This document shows positions 4,223-5,408 of a stretch of DNA of 5,408 bases, piece by piece. The stretch comes from Phycisphaerales bacterium UBA966 (lineage in GTDB: Bacteria; Planctomycetota; Phycisphaerae; Phycisphaerales; SM1A02). The notes under the pieces were generated by a model. The model was not told the origin of the DNA and searched no databases. It saw only the letters and a program-made list of their open reading frames with translations. The stretch spans positions 1-5,408 of the forward strand of contig DBCE01000048.1 of NCBI GenBank assembly GCA_002292895.1, read 5' to 3'. The translations under genes were made by a program, and so were the position numbers. How positions within the stretch are numbered: position 1 is the first letter of the stretch; each line of letters opens with the position of its first letter.

Positions 4223-5408
4223 ATGACAGCGTTCGCTACGCCCGGTCCGTCTGCAACCAATCTCGCCGGACCTGCCAAGGTTCTCGTGTGTGACGCCCTC
4301 GCCAAAAGCGGGCTCGATGCGCTGCGGGGTCTCGGGTGTGTCGTCATGAACGACCCGGAACTCAGCGAAGCCACCTTGGCACGCGCGGTCAAGGACACCG
4401 GCCCCGATGTGCTGATCACTGGCAACACGCCTGTTTCAGCGGAAGTCATTGAAGCAAGCCCGCGCCTGGCGATGATCGTGGTCGCTGGAACCAGTACTGA
4501 TCATGTGGACATTGCGGCCGCAAGCCGACGTGGCATCTTTGTGGCGAACTGCCCAGGCCGCAATGCAACCGCTGTGGCGGAACTTGCATGGGCATTGATC
4601 CTGGCATGCGACCGACGAATTCCCGAACAAACCGTGGCACTGCGCGCAGGACAATGGAAGCAGCGCGAATTTGCGCAAGCCGTTGGACTACACGGGCGCA
4701 CGCTTGGAATTGTTGGACTCGGCCAAGTAGGCCAAGAAGTTGCACAGATCGGTCGCGCGTTCGGCATGGACGTGATCGCCTGGAGCCGCAACCTCACCGA
4801 AGAGAAAGCACTCGAACACAGTTGTGGCTTCTGTGCCAGCCTCATCAACCTTGCCAAACTCAGCGATGTCGTCAGTATCAGCGCTGGTGGCGGTGATGAT
4901 TCAGACAACCTGATCAATGAGAAGTTCCTTGCAGCGCTCAAGCCTGGAGCGATCTTGGTGAATACCAGCCGCGGCGCGGTGATTGATCAGGCAGCACTGA
5001 CCAACGCGGTGCGCACACGCGGCCTGCGCGCCGGTCTTGATGTCTGGGCCAATGAGCCCGATGGCACCGAAGGCTCGTTCGCTGATCCACTCGTACAGGA
5101 GCCTGGCGTCATCGGCACGCATCACATCGGTGCGTTGACCGAACAGGCACAGCGCGCTGTTGCAGATGAAGTGGTCCGCGTGGTGCGCGCCTGGGCCGAA
5201 CGTGGTCATGTGCCGCACTGCGTGAACCGCGCAGTGGCAACCCCTGCAACCACGCTGCTTGCAGTGCGCCATGTGAATCGACCAGGAGTCCTTGCACATG
5301 TCTTCGAAACACTCGGCCAGGCCGGAATCAATGTCGAAGAGATGGAAAATATCGTCTACGCCGGTGGCGAGGCCGGGCTTGCCCGGATCCAGCTTGACAG
5401 GACTCCCA
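4223..5408 (+). CDS. serA: D-3-phosphoglycerate dehydrogenase (D-2-hydroxyacid dehydrogenase with ACT domain), 3' end outside window
   Basis: Oxidises 3-phosphoglycerate to 3-phosphohydroxypyruvate, the first step of the phosphorylated serine pathway, in the cytoplasm. 395 codons are visible and the frame is open at the window edge. The substrate domain is about 18-115 and again 298-325 (AGTSTDHVD at 88-96, ANCPGRNATAVAEL at 108-121). The Rossmann part is about 116-297 with GIVGLGQVG (162-170). The catalytic triad is present: Arg250 in VNTSRGAVID, Glu278 in LDVWANEP, His301 in THHIGA. From about 344 an ACT domain begins (LLAVRHVNRPGVLAHV, then GINVEEMEN), the usual serine-sensing module of E. 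coli-type SerA. By comparison with the 410-residue E. coli enzyme, only about 15-20 residues are missing. After the second Rossmann strand it has AWSRN (186-190) rather than the acidic residue usual for NAD-specific SerA. No Shine-Dalgarno sequence; the start follows the promoter-like element by six bases. A related hydroxyacid dehydrogenase (for example hydroxypyruvate reductase) is the main alternative, but the ACT domain favours SerA. Confidence 0.85.
   Translation, partial: MTAFATPGPSATNLAGPAKVLVCDALAKSGLDALRGLGCVVMNDPELSEATLARAVKDTGPDVLITGNTPVSAEVIEASPRLAMIVVAGTSTDHVDIAAASRRGIFVANCPGRNATAVAELAWALILACDRRIPEQTVALRAGQWKQREFAQAVGLHGRTLGIVGLGQVGQEVAQIGRAFGMDVIAWSRNLTEEKALEHSCGFCASLINLAKLSDVVSISAGGGDDSDNLINEKFLAALKPGAILVNTSRGAVIDQAALTNAVRTRGLRAGLDVWANEPDGTEGSFADPLVQEPGVIGTHHIGALTEQAQRAVADEVVRVVRAWAERGHVPHCVNRAVATPATTLLAVRHVNRPGVLAHVFETLGQAGINVEEMENIVYAGGEAGLARIQLDRTP

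Noticed and set aside
4501..4941. 146-residue minus-strand frame inside serA
   Set aside because: It is antisense to a clearly coding gene with intact catalytic motifs, has no recognisable domain, and has the low-complexity Ser/Pro/Arg composition of a GC-rich shadow frame.

Overview
The window looks like chromosomal DNA of a planctomycete, most likely of the Phycisphaerae type. I infer this from moderately high GC, a prepilin-like protein with an H-X9-DG signature, a secreted protein ending in a planctomycete-style dockerin pair, and mostly absent Shine-Dalgarno sequences. There is no RNA gene, CRISPR array, insertion sequence or other mobile element that I can support. It holds six genes, the last cut by the window edge.

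Left part (1-2027): two divergent genes for surface or secreted proteins. A type IV pilin-like/pseudopilin protein (minus, 50-940) and a dockerin-tailed exported protein (plus, 999-2027) share a 58-base intergenic region with overlapping -10-like boxes on both strands.

Middle (2010-3329): two minus-strand regulatory genes. An HD-GYP protein with a full set of metal-binding residues, probably a cyclic-di-GMP phosphodiesterase, lies upstream of a small protein carrying only a sigma-70 region 4-like helix-turn-helix. The small gene overlaps the dockerin gene tail to tail by 18 bases.

A 176-base divergent intergenic region (3330-3505) has nested and competing inverted repeats and a possible 36-codon upstream ORF that overlaps the HD-GYP start by ATGA.

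Right part (3506-5408): a two-gene plus-strand unit. First is a half-length, motif-degenerate DUF1015-like protein. Then comes serA (D-3-phosphoglycerate dehydrogenase with a C-terminal ACT domain, truncated at the window edge), the first step of phosphorylated serine biosynthesis. Both genes are preceded by a near-identical 12-base element (CCGCACTAsACT) so close to the ATG that very short-leader or leaderless transcripts are likely.

The most interesting points are this repeated promoter-like element, the degenerate DUF1015 protein tied to serA, the NADP-type fingerprint of the SerA Rossmann fold, and the sigma-4-only protein beside an HD-GYP enzyme. I did not find a clearly new multi-gene system.
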